This document shows positions 42,608 through 51,748 of a stretch of DNA of 64,000 nucleotides, one piece after another (the stretch's first letter is position 1; the number at the start of each line of letters is the position of its first letter). The notes beneath the pieces were generated by a model. That model was not told where the DNA came from, did not search any database, and worked only from the letters and a program-made list of their open reading frames with translations. A program made the translations under genes and the position numbers. The stretch comes from Chloroflexota bacterium (lineage in GTDB: Bacteria; Chloroflexota; Limnocylindria; Limnocylindrales; CSP1-4). The DNA lies in NCBI GenBank assembly GCA_021786385.1, contig JAJYNJ010000076.1, positions 1 through 64,000 on the forward strand. The letters run 5' to 3'.

Positions 42608-43828
42608 TCATCCCCAGCCGGCTGCTGCCCCGCCGGCACGTGCGGCCGCACGCTGCTCCGCCTCGCCACTCACGAGATATGCCTGGAACGGATCCGCGGG
42701 AAGCCCGCGCTCGACGCGCAGGCGCGCGAGTGCCGGCCGCACGTCAGTCGCAAAGGCGTCGGCCAGCACACGGTTCGCCTCCAGGACGTCGCCCGCCGCC
42801 TGGGCCGCGACCAACGCCTCACGGTCCACGAGCAACGCCTTTGCGAACGCTTCCTGCAGGTTCATGACCGAGCGGATCATTGCCGGCAACTTCGGCTCGA
42901 TGTTGTGGCATTGATCGATCATGTACACGGTTTCGCGCGCACACCGCTGCGCCACCGGATCGCCGTCGTCGCGCATCGCGTTGACGAGCTCGTGGGCGAT
43001 CCGGAAGAGCTGGTACGGATCGATGCTGCCGAGCATCAGGTCGTCATCGCCGTATTTCTTGTCGTTGAGGTCGAACCCACCCAGGCGACCCTCCGCAAGG
43101 AGGATCGCCACGATCTGCTCGATGTTGACCCCCATTGCGTGATGGCCGATGTCGACGCAGACCATCGCGCGGTCTCCCACGAGTCGGGAGACCGACAGCG
43201 CCTGACCCCAGTCCTGGACGTCCGTCGAGTAGAAGGCCGGCTCGTACAATTTGTATTCGAGGAAGAGGCGGGCCCCTTCGGGTAGATGCGGATAGATCTC
43301 GCGGAGTCCGGCGACGAGACGGTGCCGCCGCCAGCGCAGGTCGTCCTGCCCCGGATAGTTGGTCCCATCGCCGAGCCACACCTTGACGACGCGCGACCCG
43401 ATCTCGGCGGCGATTTCGCAGCATTCGACGATCGCAGCGACGGCCTTGGCGCGGGCGGCCGGCGAAGGGTGACAGAGGGAGCCCAGCATGTAGTCCTCAT
43501 CCTGGAACGTGTTGCTGTTGATCCCTCCGATGAGGAGCCCACGGTCCGCTGCGTACGCGGCGAGAGATGCGAAGTCGTCGACACGATCCCACGGAATGTG
43601 CAGGGCGACCGTCCCGGCGATGCCCGTGTAGCGCTTGACGGTGGCAGCGTCGTCGATCTTTTCGAAGACCGTCCGTGGCACGCCGGGCTGGGGGAACACG
43701 CGGAACCGGGTCCCGGTGTTCACGAAGCCCCACGACGGCAGCTCGACGGTCAACCCGTCGACCGCCCAGGCGATGCGGTCATCGAGCGGGGCCGATGTGG
43801 GCTGCGCGATGGATGGGTCAAGGGCCAT
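42608..43828 (-). CDS. rhaI: L-rhamnose isomerase (RhaI type)
   Basis: 406 residues from MALDPSIAQPTSAPL at 43828; GAGGAG lies about 8 bases upstream, better than the GTG three codons earlier. It is a xylose-isomerase-like TIM barrel: LPSWGFVNTGTRFRVFPQPG, ALHIPWDRVDD, FLEYKLYEPAFYSTDVQDWG (metal-binding Glu), MVCVDIGHHAMGVNIEQI and GGFDLNDKKYGDDDLMLGSIDPYQLFRI. It converts L-rhamnose to L-rhamnulose. This sequence type is not the E. coli RhaA type. Confidence 0.9.
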   Translation of the reverse strand: MALDPSIAQPTSAPLDDRIAWAVDGLTVELPSWGFVNTGTRFRVFPQPGVPRTVFEKIDDAATVKRYTGIAGTVALHIPWDRVDDFASLAAYAADRGLLIGGINSNTFQDEDYMLGSLCHPSPAARAKAVAAIVECCEIAAEIGSRVVKVWLGDGTNYPGQDDLRWRRHRLVAGLREIYPHLPEGARLFLEYKLYEPAFYSTDVQDWGQALSVSRLVGDRAMVCVDIGHHAMGVNIEQIVAILLAEGRLGGFDLNDKKYGDDDLMLGSIDPYQLFRIAHELVNAMRDDGDPVAQRCARETVYMIDQCHNIEPKLPAMIRSVMNLQEAFAKALLVDREALVAAQAAGDVLEANRVLADAFATDVRPALARLRVERGLPADPFQAYLVSGEAEQRAAARAGGAAAGWG

Positions 43829-43873
43829 GGTTCGCACTCCTCTTGGACAAGATGGCGCCCGACATTTGGTGCC

Positions 43874-45379
43874 CTAGTCCACGGCTGGCGCTGCCGCCGG
43901 CTCGACGCGGTCGCGGAGCAACGCGTCGAAGCGCGTACGCGCCTCGCTCCAGTCGGAGCGCGGCTCGTACACAGTGAACGGAAACGACCGCGCGATCAGC
44001 TCCCGCGCTTCGGAGACACTCGAGAGCTCCCCCAGGGCGATCGCCTGCACGACGAGATTGCCGACCAGCGCCGCCTCGACCGGTCCTGCGCGGACGGGGA
44101 GGCCGGTAGCGTCCGCCGTCAGCTGACACAAGAGCCGATGATTGGCACCGCCGCCCACCACATGGATCCCCTCCACGGGATACCCCACGGCAGCGCCAAG
44201 GTCGCCGACGACACGTGCGTACCGCAGCGCGAGGCTGTCGAGCAACACGCGCAGCAAGGTCCCGGTGTCCGACGGCACCTTCTGGCCGGTCTCGCTGCAG
44301 TACATGCGGACCCGGTCAGGTAGGTCCCCGGGTCGTAGGAAGCGCTCGTCATCGGGGTCGATGAACGCTGTCCAAGGGGGCGCCGCGGCGGCGAGGGCCG
44401 CAAGCTCCTCATACGAGGGCCCGTCGTCGGCCGCCCAGAGGGCTCGACGACTCTCCTGGACGAGCCATAGCCCCATCACGTTGCGCAACAACCGGATCGT
44501 GTGTCCGAAGCCGCCCTCGTTGGTCAAGTTGGCTGCGAACGACGCATCGTTGATGACGGGCGCAGGGACCTCGAGCCCGATCAGCGACCAGGTCCCCGAG
44601 GACAGGAACGCGGTCGTGGGTCCAGCTAACGGCGTCCCCGCGACCGCGGACGCCGTGTCGTGCGAGGCGACAGCGACCACGCGCGACCCCGTCAGTCCCG
44701 TCTCGGCGGCGACATCCGCGCGTACGGGGCCGAGGACAGTGCCGGGTTCAGTCAGCTCGGGCAGGAAATGCGTCGGAATGCCGAGGCGCTCGAGGAGCGG
44801 TCGTGCCCAGGTGTGTGTCCGGCAATCGAGGCACTGGCTGGTGCTGACGTTCGTGTATTCCGCCACCATGCTGCCGGACAAGAAGTGCGCGAACAGGTCG
44901 CCCATCATCAGCAAACGGTCCGCCTGACCCAGCAGTGGATCGTCTGCGCGCACCATCGAGAGCAACTGGTACAACGTGTTGATGGGCATGAATTGGATGC
45001 CCGTCGCGTTGTAGATCTCCGCGCGTGGAACGAGCGCGGCGGCCGCCTCGAGCATCCCGCTCGTGCGTCCATCGCGATAATGAACAGGGTTCGCGAGCAA
45101 GCGGCCGCGCGTGTCGAGCAATCCGAAGTCGACGCCCCACGTGTCGACCCCGACCGCGTCGACCGGCCCTCCCTGGGCCGCGCGGCGGAGCCCCGTGAGC
45201 ACCTCGCCGAAGAGCCGCAGGAAATCCCAGTGCAACGTCCCGCCGACGGCAACCGGTACGTTTGCGAAGCGGTGGGCGTCATCGAGCGAGAGCCGACCTC
45301 CGTCGAAAGTGCCGACTCCTACCCGTCCGCTTTCGGCCCCGAGATCGGCCGCGACGAGCCGCAGCTTCGCCTCAGTCAA
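43874..45379 (-). CDS. rhaB: L-rhamnulokinase
   Basis: 501 residues, FGGY kinase family: AADLGAESGRVGVGTFDGG (phosphate 1), DAVGVDTWGVDFGLLDTRGRLLANPVHYRD, GIQFMPINTLYQLLSM, ASHDTASAVAGTPL and FLSSGTWSLIGLEVPAP, IHVVGGGANHRLLCQLTADATGLPVRAGPVEAALVGNL. The GIQFMPINTLYQL segment is specific to rhamnulokinases. It phosphorylates L-rhamnulose at C1. The start overlaps the rhaM stop by 8 bases. Confidence 0.94.
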   Translation of the reverse strand: MTEAKLRLVAADLGAESGRVGVGTFDGGRLSLDDAHRFANVPVAVGGTLHWDFLRLFGEVLTGLRRAAQGGPVDAVGVDTWGVDFGLLDTRGRLLANPVHYRDGRTSGMLEAAAALVPRAEIYNATGIQFMPINTLYQLLSMVRADDPLLGQADRLLMMGDLFAHFLSGSMVAEYTNVSTSQCLDCRTHTWARPLLERLGIPTHFLPELTEPGTVLGPVRADVAAETGLTGSRVVAVASHDTASAVAGTPLAGPTTAFLSSGTWSLIGLEVPAPVINDASFAANLTNEGGFGHTIRLLRNVMGLWLVQESRRALWAADDGPSYEELAALAAAAPPWTAFIDPDDERFLRPGDLPDRVRMYCSETGQKVPSDTGTLLRVLLDSLALRYARVVGDLGAAVGYPVEGIHVVGGGANHRLLCQLTADATGLPVRAGPVEAALVGNLVVQAIALGELSSVSEARELIARSFPFTVYEPRSDWSEARTRFDALLRDRVEPAAAPAVD

Positions 45380-45686
45380 GATGGAACACCTCGTCGAGGC
45401 GCCGATGGAACCCGGTGGCAGGGTCCGTGCACGGATCGATCAGCGTCGTCATCTCGGCCTGCCAACGGGTGTTCGCCTCCGATGCGGCCATCATGCTCCG
45501 GAACCGCTCGAAATCATCCACCTCGAAATAGCCGAAGAGATCCTCGTCGCGCTGGAATATCGAGTAGTTGTGGCAGCCCGCGCGACGAAGCGCTTCGAGC
45601 ATCTCGGGCCAGACCGACGCATGGCGCCGACGGTACTCCTCGGCCTTTCCAGGCAGGAGCCTCATAACGAAGCCGACGCGTTCCAC
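45372..45686 (-). CDS. rhaM: L-rhamnose mutarotase
   Basis: 104 residues: MERVGFVMRLLPGKAEEYRRRHASVWPEMLEALRRAGCHNYSIFQRDEDLFGYFEVDDFERF ... RWQAEMTTLID. The length, the His in RRRHASVWPEM and the paired YSIF...LFGYFE strands are those of RhaM/YiiL. It interconverts the alpha and beta anomers of L-rhamnose and feeds the isomerase. Between rhaS and rhaB in the operon. Confidence 0.94.
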   Translation of the reverse strand: MERVGFVMRLLPGKAEEYRRRHASVWPEMLEALRRAGCHNYSIFQRDEDLFGYFEVDDFERFRSMMAASEANTRWQAEMTTLIDPCTDPATGFHRRLDEVFHLD

Positions 45687-45755
45687 GAACCTGCCCTCTA
45701 GACGGTCGGCCGACCCGGACGGCGGCGCCGCGCGGGTCGGCCCGACCGAGCGATG

Positions 45756-46895
45756 TTAGAAGCCAAACTCCTGGACGTACTGGTCGATGTTGCTCTTGTT
45801 GAAGACGAACGGCGGACCGAGCACCACGACGTTGTTCGGGCCGATCGTGTACGGCTGATTGTTGTTGAGGCCGTTGACCGTGAACGTCTCGCCGACGTTG
45901 CCCTTGATCTTGCCGGTAACGAGGTCATACGCGACGGCGTAGGCCAGGTACCCGAGGTCAGTCACGTTCCACAGGGCGAACTCGGGCGCCACACCGGCCT
46001 TGACGTACGCCTCCATACCCTTCGGCGTCCCGAGGCCGGTCACGAAGACCTTGCCGGTCTTACCGGCCGACTGCACCACTTGGGCGGCCGCCACGATCCC
46101 GACCGTGGTCGGCGCAACGATGACCTTGAGGTTCGGATGCGCCTGGAGCAGGCCCTGCGCCTGGGTTGTGCTGATCTGCGGGTCGTCATTGCCGTAGACA
46201 ACGCCGTCCCACACGAGGTTCTTGTACTTCGCCTCCTTCATGGTCTGCTTCATGGCCGCGATCCAGGCGTTCTGGTTGGTCGCCGTCTCCGCAGCCGATA
46301 GGACAGCGATCTCGCCGCTGCAGTTCGGCGCGAGGTCGCACGCCATTTGGACGAGCCCCTGGCCGATGCCGTTCGTGTCGGCCTGGTTGACGAACACGTT
46401 GTACGCGCCCACGGCTGGGCTCGAGTCGTAGCCAACGACCTTGATACCGGCCGCCATCGCCGCCTTGAGGGCCGGTGCGATCGCAGTGGCGTCGTCAGCC
46501 GAGATCAGGATGGCGCTCACGTGTTGGGTGGTGGCCGTTTGGATGAACGGGATCTGCTGGGGCGCGGATGCAGCGCTCGGCCCGACCTGCGTGACGGTGC
46601 CTCCGAGATCCGCTGCCGCCTTCTGCGCGCCCTTGAACGCGACGTCGAAATACGGGTTGTTGATCTGCTTGGGGATGACGACGACATTGATGGCCGCGGC
46701 GGACGCGCCGGGCGCCACCGACGCGGGGGCCGCAGATGCGGGCGGCGCCGACGAGGCCGGGGCCGATGCCGCCGGCGCGGCTGATGCCACTGGCGCCTGG
46801 GACGCAGGTGCCGGCGTCGCCGCCGAGCCGCACGCGGCTACGACGAGCGCGACCGACGCGATCCCGGCGACGACGCGCAACGATGAACGGAACAT
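45756..46895 (-). CDS. rhaS: rhamnose ABC transporter substrate-binding lipoprotein
   Basis: 379 residues. Lipoprotein signal peptide (LRVVAGIASVALVVAAC) and an Ala/Pro/Ser-rich linker, then a periplasmic binding protein type 1 domain: VVVIPKQINNPYFDVAFKGAQKAAADLGG, AILISADDATAIAPALKAAMAAGIKVVGYDSSP, QNAWIAAMKQTMKEAKYKN, VTGLGTPKGMEAYVKAG and LYAVAYDLVTGKIKG-like segment near the end. This pattern matches sugar-binding RhaS/LsrB-type proteins. It captures L-rhamnose outside the membrane for RhaPQT. Confidence 0.88.
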   Translation of the reverse strand: MFRSSLRVVAGIASVALVVAACGSAATPAPASQAPVASAAPAASAPASSAPPASAAPASVAPGASAAAINVVVIPKQINNPYFDVAFKGAQKAAADLGGTVTQVGPSAASAPQQIPFIQTATTQHVSAILISADDATAIAPALKAAMAAGIKVVGYDSSPAVGAYNVFVNQADTNGIGQGLVQMACDLAPNCSGEIAVLSAAETATNQNAWIAAMKQTMKEAKYKNLVWDGVVYGNDDPQISTTQAQGLLQAHPNLKVIVAPTTVGIVAAAQVVQSAGKTGKVFVTGLGTPKGMEAYVKAGVAPEFALWNVTDLGYLAYAVAYDLVTGKIKGNVGETFTVNGLNNNQPYTIGPNNVVVLGPPFVFNKSNIDQYVQEFGF

Positions 46896-46931
46896 CGAAC
46901 GTGTACCTCCTCTCGTTACGATGCGACGACG

Positions 46932-48014
46932 CTAACCAACCACCTCGCCGTGTGCGACCGGGTCGGGCGGCGGATGCCTGGCCCTCAGTACCCTCCCGAT
47001 GACCGTCCTGGCCTGGCGAGCAATGTAGGGAGCGGTGATCGAGACGATGAGCAGCAGCCCCACGGCAACCGTCTGATAGTCGCCCGATACACCCGCGAGG
47101 TTCAGGGCGCTCTGTAGAGTGGCCAACGTAAAGACGGCAAGGATGACTCCGGGGATCGTCCCTTTGCCGCCGTTGATGTCCACGCCACCCAGCAGCACGA
47201 TCGTGACCACCGTCAGCACGAGCCCGCTGCCGTTGTCGCCCCGAGCACTCGAAAACCGTGCCGTGAGGATGATCCCGGCAAGGGCTGCCAAGACGCCGGA
47301 CACCACGAAGAGTGCCGTCTTGAGCGCGGCCACATCGACCGCTGCGTACCGTGCAGCATCCTTGTTCTTCCCCACGGCGAACACTTGCCGGCCAATCCAG
47401 GTTGCGTGAGCGACGAACCAGAAGACGGCGCCGAGCATTGCGAAGACGATCAGCGTCCACGGAATCGGAGACCCCGGGACCGTGCCGAACCCGAAGGCCG
47501 TGAAACCAGATGGGAAGTCGCTGATCGCCCGCGTGCCCAGCACCACCTGCGCCAAGCCGCGGTACAGCGCCAGCGTCCCGAGCGTGACGACCAGCGACGG
47601 TAGGCCGGCTCGTGCGACAAGAAGGCCGTTCAAGAGCCCGGCCAACCCACCGACGGCGAGGACGAGTGGGATATCCACCTCGAGGGGGACACCAGCCGCC
47701 CAGAGAAAGCCGAGGATGGCGCTCGCAAGTCCAAGTGTGGACTCGACGGAGAGATCGATCTCCCCGGCGATGATGATCAACGTGGCAGGCAGCGCCATGA
47801 TTGCAACCTCCATCATGGCGCTCGTCAGGTTTGCGAAGTTCGAGGGCGTCAGGAAGTACGGGGAGACACGCGTCCCCATCCAGACGAACAAGCCCAGGAT
47901 CAGGACAAGAAAGAACTCCCAGCGGGCAAGGACGGAAGGGTGCGCCCATGGACGGGCCACCGCAGGCGACACAGGGGCCGATTCGGGCGCGGCCACGGCC
48001 CGCTCCTTGGTCAT
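46932..48014 (-). CDS. rhaQ: rhamnose ABC transporter permease
   Basis: 360 residues from MTKERAVAAPESAPVSP at 48014; the track start lies inside the upstream gene. It is a branched-chain/ribose-type permease with ten or so helices, including the family motif AGEIDLSVESTLGLASAILG and VVTLGTLALYRGLAQ. The late EAA-like segment is LLGGVDINGGKGTIPGVILAV. It overlaps the other permease by four bases (ATGA). Assignment to rhamnose comes from its operon. Confidence 0.9.
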   Translation of the reverse strand: MTKERAVAAPESAPVSPAVARPWAHPSVLARWEFFLVLILGLFVWMGTRVSPYFLTPSNFANLTSAMMEVAIMALPATLIIIAGEIDLSVESTLGLASAILGFLWAAGVPLEVDIPLVLAVGGLAGLLNGLLVARAGLPSLVVTLGTLALYRGLAQVVLGTRAISDFPSGFTAFGFGTVPGSPIPWTLIVFAMLGAVFWFVAHATWIGRQVFAVGKNKDAARYAAVDVAALKTALFVVSGVLAALAGIILTARFSSARGDNGSGLVLTVVTIVLLGGVDINGGKGTIPGVILAVFTLATLQSALNLAGVSGDYQTVAVGLLLIVSITAPYIARQARTVIGRVLRARHPPPDPVAHGEVVG

Positions 48015-49024
48015 GGGACAACGGCCTGCCTGGTGCCGCGGGCGCGTAGACGAACGAAGGCGTCGGTCGCCACTGCGATCAGGATCACCGCGCCATAGAT
48101 GACCTGCAGCAATTCCTGAGGCAGGTTCAGGAGCAGGAGCGCATTGTTGATGAGACCGAGAAACAGGGCGCCGATCGCGGCGCCGACGACGGTTCCGGAG
48201 CCACCCGAAATGGCCACGCCGCCGACTACGACAGCTGCAACGACCTGCAGCACAACCCCGGACGCAGACGTCGCATAGATCGTCCCGAACTCCACGCCCC
48301 ACAGTACGCCGGCCACTCCGGCGAGCAGTCCGCACAACGAAAACGCCACGAAGATCACCCAGCGACTATGGATGCCCATGACGGTCGCGGCCTCACGATC
48401 GCTGCCGACGGCATAGAGCTGTCTGCCGAACCGCGTGGAGTGCAGCGCGACGGCTGCGAGAGTCGTGGTCAGTACTGCAACGATCACGAAGAGTGGCACG
48501 CCAAAGATCGTCTGAGTCGCGGGGTTCGTGTAGCCCGCAGGCAGGTCGGACAAACTGATCTGGGTTCCATTCGCGACGAAGAAGACGAGCCCCCGATAGA
48601 CGTTGAGCGTGCCGAGAGTGACCACGATGGAGGGCACCCGGAAGATCGTGATGATGGCGCCGTTCACCATCCCGAGGACGAGGGCCAGACCAAGCCCCAT
48701 CGCCCACGCCTCTGGCACAGACGTCGAATGCTCCCGGAGCACTGCGCCCACGACAAACGCGATCAGGCCCATCGTCGATTCGACAGACAGGTCCACCTCA
48801 CGAGTGATCACCACGAGCGCCTCGCCCACCGCGGCGATGGCGATGATGGCCGCCAGCACGGTGACCTGATTCAAGTTGTCAGGCGCAAGGAAGTTGGGCG
48901 CGCGAACCGTCACCAGGACAGCCAACACGACCATCACGCCGGTCAGAGTCAGTTCCCTCGAGCGGCCCAGCGCGCCGAGTATGGGCCCCAGTCGTGTGCG
49001 GTGGACGGCCCAGCTAACGCTCAC
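48011..49024 (-). CDS. rhaP: rhamnose ABC transporter permease
   Basis: 337 residues, GTG start overlapping the ATPase stop by four bases. Same family as its neighbour: TREVDLSVESTMGLIAFVVG, VVTLGTLNVYRGLVFF, FGRQLYAVGSDREAATVMGIHSRW and VVGGVAISGGSGTVVGAAIGALFLG. The two permeases form the heterodimeric channel for RhaS-delivered sugar. GTG start and overlaps suggest translational coupling throughout the transporter block. Confidence 0.9.
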   Translation of the reverse strand: MSVSWAVHRTRLGPILGALGRSRELTLTGVMVVLAVLVTVRAPNFLAPDNLNQVTVLAAIIAIAAVGEALVVITREVDLSVESTMGLIAFVVGAVLREHSTSVPEAWAMGLGLALVLGMVNGAIITIFRVPSIVVTLGTLNVYRGLVFFVANGTQISLSDLPAGYTNPATQTIFGVPLFVIVAVLTTTLAAVALHSTRFGRQLYAVGSDREAATVMGIHSRWVIFVAFSLCGLLAGVAGVLWGVEFGTIYATSASGVVLQVVAAVVVGGVAISGGSGTVVGAAIGALFLGLINNALLLLNLPQELLQVIYGAVILIAVATDAFVRLRARGTRQAVVP

Positions 49025-50658
49025 GCGGTGCCTCCTGCGTGAGAAGCCTCGGACGGGCCACCCGCCTCGGCCGACGCTCCACCGTCGTGTCCGGTAGCTG
49101 CGAACATGACACGCTCCTCACTCGCCTCGGCCCGCGGAATCTCGGCCGTGATCCGACCTTCGTGGAGGACGAGGATCCGATCGCTCATCGCGAGCACTTC
49201 GGGGAGATCGCTCGAGATCAGCACGATCCCCAGGCCCGAGGCGGCCAGTTCGGACACGATCCGATGGACCTCGACCTTCGCGCCGATGTCGACGCCGCGC
49301 GTCGGTTCGTCGAGGATCAGGACCTTAGGGTGCGTGGCCAGCCACTTCGCGATGACGACCTTCTGCTGGTTCCCGCCGGAGAGCGCCTGGACGAGCTGGT
49401 CGACGCTCGTCGCCCGGACTCGCAGCCGGTCCACGAAGCCTCTGGCCAGCGTTCGCTCCGTGGCGGGGTGCACGAGGAGATGCGGAAAGAGGCGCGGCAA
49501 GATCGGCAGCGTGACGTTGTCCGTAATGGAGAAGTCGAGGATCAGCCCGTCTCGATGCCGATCCTCAGGGACGTACGCGATCCCGGCACGCAGCGCCGCC
49601 GACGGCGAGGAGAGGTGCAGCGGCCTCCCGTCGAGCAGCATTTCCCCTCCGGACGCCTGATCGATCCCGAACAAGACTCGGGCGATCTCCGTGCGTCCGG
49701 CCCCCACGAGGCCCGCCATGCCGACGATCTCGCCTGCATGGACCTTGAAGCTGACGTCCTGGAAGGCGCCTGGACGCGAAAGATGGCGCACCTCGAGCAG
49801 CACCTCCCCGATCGGCGCCTCGGCCTTCGGGAAGAGCGTCACGGCCCGCCCCACCATGTGGCGCACCAGATCGGCCGTGGTCAGATCACCGACGGATGCG
49901 GTGATGATGTGCCGTCCGTCCCGAAACACCGTCGCCCGATCGCACAGCTCGAAGACCTCTTCCAGTCGGTGGCTGACGAACAGGACCGCCACACCGCGAT
50001 CGCGGGCCCGACGGACGATGGCGAAGAGCCGCTCGACCTCGTGCGCGGACAGCGCGGAGGTCGGCTCATCGAGGATCAGGACGCGGGCGTCCACCGAGAG
50101 CGCCTTGGCGATCTCGATGAGTTGCTGATCAGCCATCGACAAGCCGCGTACGGTCGCGCCCACGTCCAGGTGCACGCCCAGTTCCTCGAAGAGGGCTGCC
50201 GCCATCTGGCGCATCTCGGCCCATGAGATGGCCCCCAAGCGGCGGGTCGGCGGGTGCGCCAGAAAGACGTTCTCGGCAACGGACAAGTCGGGGAAGAGGC
50301 GGGGTTCCTGGTGCACGACGGCGATCCCGAGGAGGCGCGCCGTCACCGGGTCCGGGATCTGGACCTCGACACCATCGAGCAGGATCGTTCCCGAGTCCGG
50401 GACGTGGACCCCGGCGAGGATCTTGACGAGCGTGCTCTTGCCCGCGCCGTTCTCACCGACCAGGGCGTGGATCTCGCCGGCGCGGAGCTCCAACGAGACG
50501 TCGGTGAGCGCGGCCGTCGCGTCGAACCGCTTCGAGACGTTGCGGACCTCCAGTCGCGATCGGCTAGGAGAATCCGCTGGACCGTCCGGCGCGACGCCCG
50601 GCGTGTCGACACGGCTGCGGACCGAGCTTCCCGCCCCGGGAGCGTCGCCCATCGTCAT
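49021..50658 (-). CDS. rhaT: rhamnose ABC transporter ATP-binding protein (two NBDs)
   Basis: 545 residues from MTMGDAPGAGSSVRSRV at 50658, 17 bases after the rhaR stop. The track start at 50826 lies inside rhaR. Two nucleotide-binding domains: the first is canonical (GENGAGKST, GLSMADQQLIEIAKALS, VLILDEPTSAL); the second has the degenerate Walker A GLVGAGRTEIARVL and an intact signature LSGGNQQK with ILDEPTRGVD, as usual for ribose-type transporters. It powers RhaPQ. The C terminus has a Gly/Ala/Ser tail. Confidence 0.9.
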   Translation of the reverse strand: MTMGDAPGAGSSVRSRVDTPGVAPDGPADSPSRSRLEVRNVSKRFDATAALTDVSLELRAGEIHALVGENGAGKSTLVKILAGVHVPDSGTILLDGVEVQIPDPVTARLLGIAVVHQEPRLFPDLSVAENVFLAHPPTRRLGAISWAEMRQMAAALFEELGVHLDVGATVRGLSMADQQLIEIAKALSVDARVLILDEPTSALSAHEVERLFAIVRRARDRGVAVLFVSHRLEEVFELCDRATVFRDGRHIITASVGDLTTADLVRHMVGRAVTLFPKAEAPIGEVLLEVRHLSRPGAFQDVSFKVHAGEIVGMAGLVGAGRTEIARVLFGIDQASGGEMLLDGRPLHLSSPSAALRAGIAYVPEDRHRDGLILDFSITDNVTLPILPRLFPHLLVHPATERTLARGFVDRLRVRATSVDQLVQALSGGNQQKVVIAKWLATHPKVLILDEPTRGVDIGAKVEVHRIVSELAASGLGIVLISSDLPEVLAMSDRILVLHEGRITAEIPRAEASEERVMFAATGHDGGASAEAGGPSEASHAGGTA

Positions 50659-50674
50659 CTGTCCGTCGCTGCAG

Positions 50675-51547
50675 TCACAGCTGCTGCCCTGCCTCGTTGG
50701 GCGCCGAATCGTCGGCGCGCGGATGATCGTCGGACGACGCCCTCGAGGGGACGAGCCACACGTCGACGCCGGCGGCACGTGCTTCTGCGACCAGCTCTGG
50801 GGGGGCTGCGACATCGGTAAGGACACGCGTGATGCGGTCTGCGCGACAGAATGTCGCGAACGACGCGCGCCCCCACTTCGTGTGATCGATCACGGCGATC
50901 ACCTCGCGTGCGGCGCCCACCATCGCGCGCTTGATCTGCGCTTCCTCCTCGGTCGCGTCAGTCAGGCCGGTGCCGATGGTGAACCCGGCAGCACCGACGA
51001 TCGCTTTCTGAATGTTGATCCGCCTAAAAACACCATCTCCGAGGCCCCCCACGAGCGAAAACGCCTCGTGGCGCACCCAGCCGCCCAACAGCAACACGCT
51101 GATCCCTGGGTAGCCGGCCAGCTCTGAAGCGATGCGCAGGCCGTTCGTCACGACCGTCAACAGCGACCAGCCGCCGCGCGATTTGAGCTCGCGCGCCACG
51201 TACAGGGCGGTCGTGCTCGCGTCGAGGGCGATTGCCTCACCGTCCTGGACCAGGTCGACGGCGGCAGCGGCGATCGAAGCCTTCTCGTCCCGCTGCAGGC
51301 GTTCGCGCATCTCGAACGCCCCTTCCGGCCGGGCCACGCCGATCGCCACAGCCCCGCCGTGGGTGCGCACCAGACGGCCTTCCTGCTCGAGCCGGACGAG
51401 ATCCTTTCGGATCGTGACGGCAGAGACGCCGAATTGAGAAGCCAGCTCGTTGACCCGAGCGCGACCGTGCTCTTCCACAATGCGCCCGATCTTGTACTGG
51501 CGCTCCCTGGCGAACTCCTCCCCGACCGCGGCCGCTGGCTTCGTCAC
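50675..51547 (-). CDS. rhaR: DeoR-family regulator of rhamnose genes
   Basis: 290 residues. DeoR helix-turn-helix: RQYKIGRIVEEHGRARVNELASQFGVSAVTIRKDLVRLEQEGRLVRTHGGAV. The sensor domain shows ALDASTTALYVARELK and VTNGLRIASELAG, then EEEAQIKRAMVGAAREVIAVIDHTKWGRASFATFC, which binds sugar phosphates in this family. It is the first gene of the long operon, directly under the promoter at 51606-51634, so it controls its own synthesis. The natural inducer is probably a rhamnose pathway phosphate. Confidence 0.88.
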   Translation of the reverse strand: MTKPAAAVGEEFARERQYKIGRIVEEHGRARVNELASQFGVSAVTIRKDLVRLEQEGRLVRTHGGAVAIGVARPEGAFEMRERLQRDEKASIAAAAVDLVQDGEAIALDASTTALYVARELKSRGGWSLLTVVTNGLRIASELAGYPGISVLLLGGWVRHEAFSLVGGLGDGVFRRINIQKAIVGAAGFTIGTGLTDATEEEAQIKRAMVGAAREVIAVIDHTKWGRASFATFCRADRITRVLTDVAAPPELVAEARAAGVDVWLVPSRASSDDHPRADDSAPNEAGQQL

Positions 51548-51605
51548 GCGTCCCCCTGCCCATTAATCCGCTGCGGATGCTTGCCGGACGTTTGCGGTGG
51601 ACCGG

Positions 51606-51634
51606 ACGATACCGCTGCGAATCGCAGGTGTCAA
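51606..51634 (-). promoter_or_regulatory. rhaR-operon promoter with palindrome in its spacer
   Basis: On the minus strand, TTGACA (51634-51629), 17 bases, then TATCGT (51611-51606). Inside the spacer, CTGCGAATCGCAG (51615-51627) is a perfect 13-base palindrome with a one-base centre. A repressor bound there would block RNA polymerase directly. The transcription start would be near 51598, about 50 bases upstream of rhaR. Confidence 0.6.
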
Positions 51635-51652
51635 CAGAATGATACGAAAGTC

Positions 51653-51681
51653 TTCAAAACCATCCGGCAGCGTGGTATGGT
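51653..51681 (+). promoter_or_regulatory. candidate rhaEW promoter
   Basis: TTCAAA (51653-51658), 17 bases, TATGGT (51676-51681), each 4 of 6 to consensus, in the right place for the TTG-started rhaEW gene at 51749. It is separated from the divergent rhaR promoter by about 20 bases. Confidence 0.4.
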
Positions 51682-51748
51682 TCCCGCCGGACGCTTGGCG
51701 CAGAGAGCGTGACATACCAGCGGCGCCGGCGGACCGGAGGGATGACGC

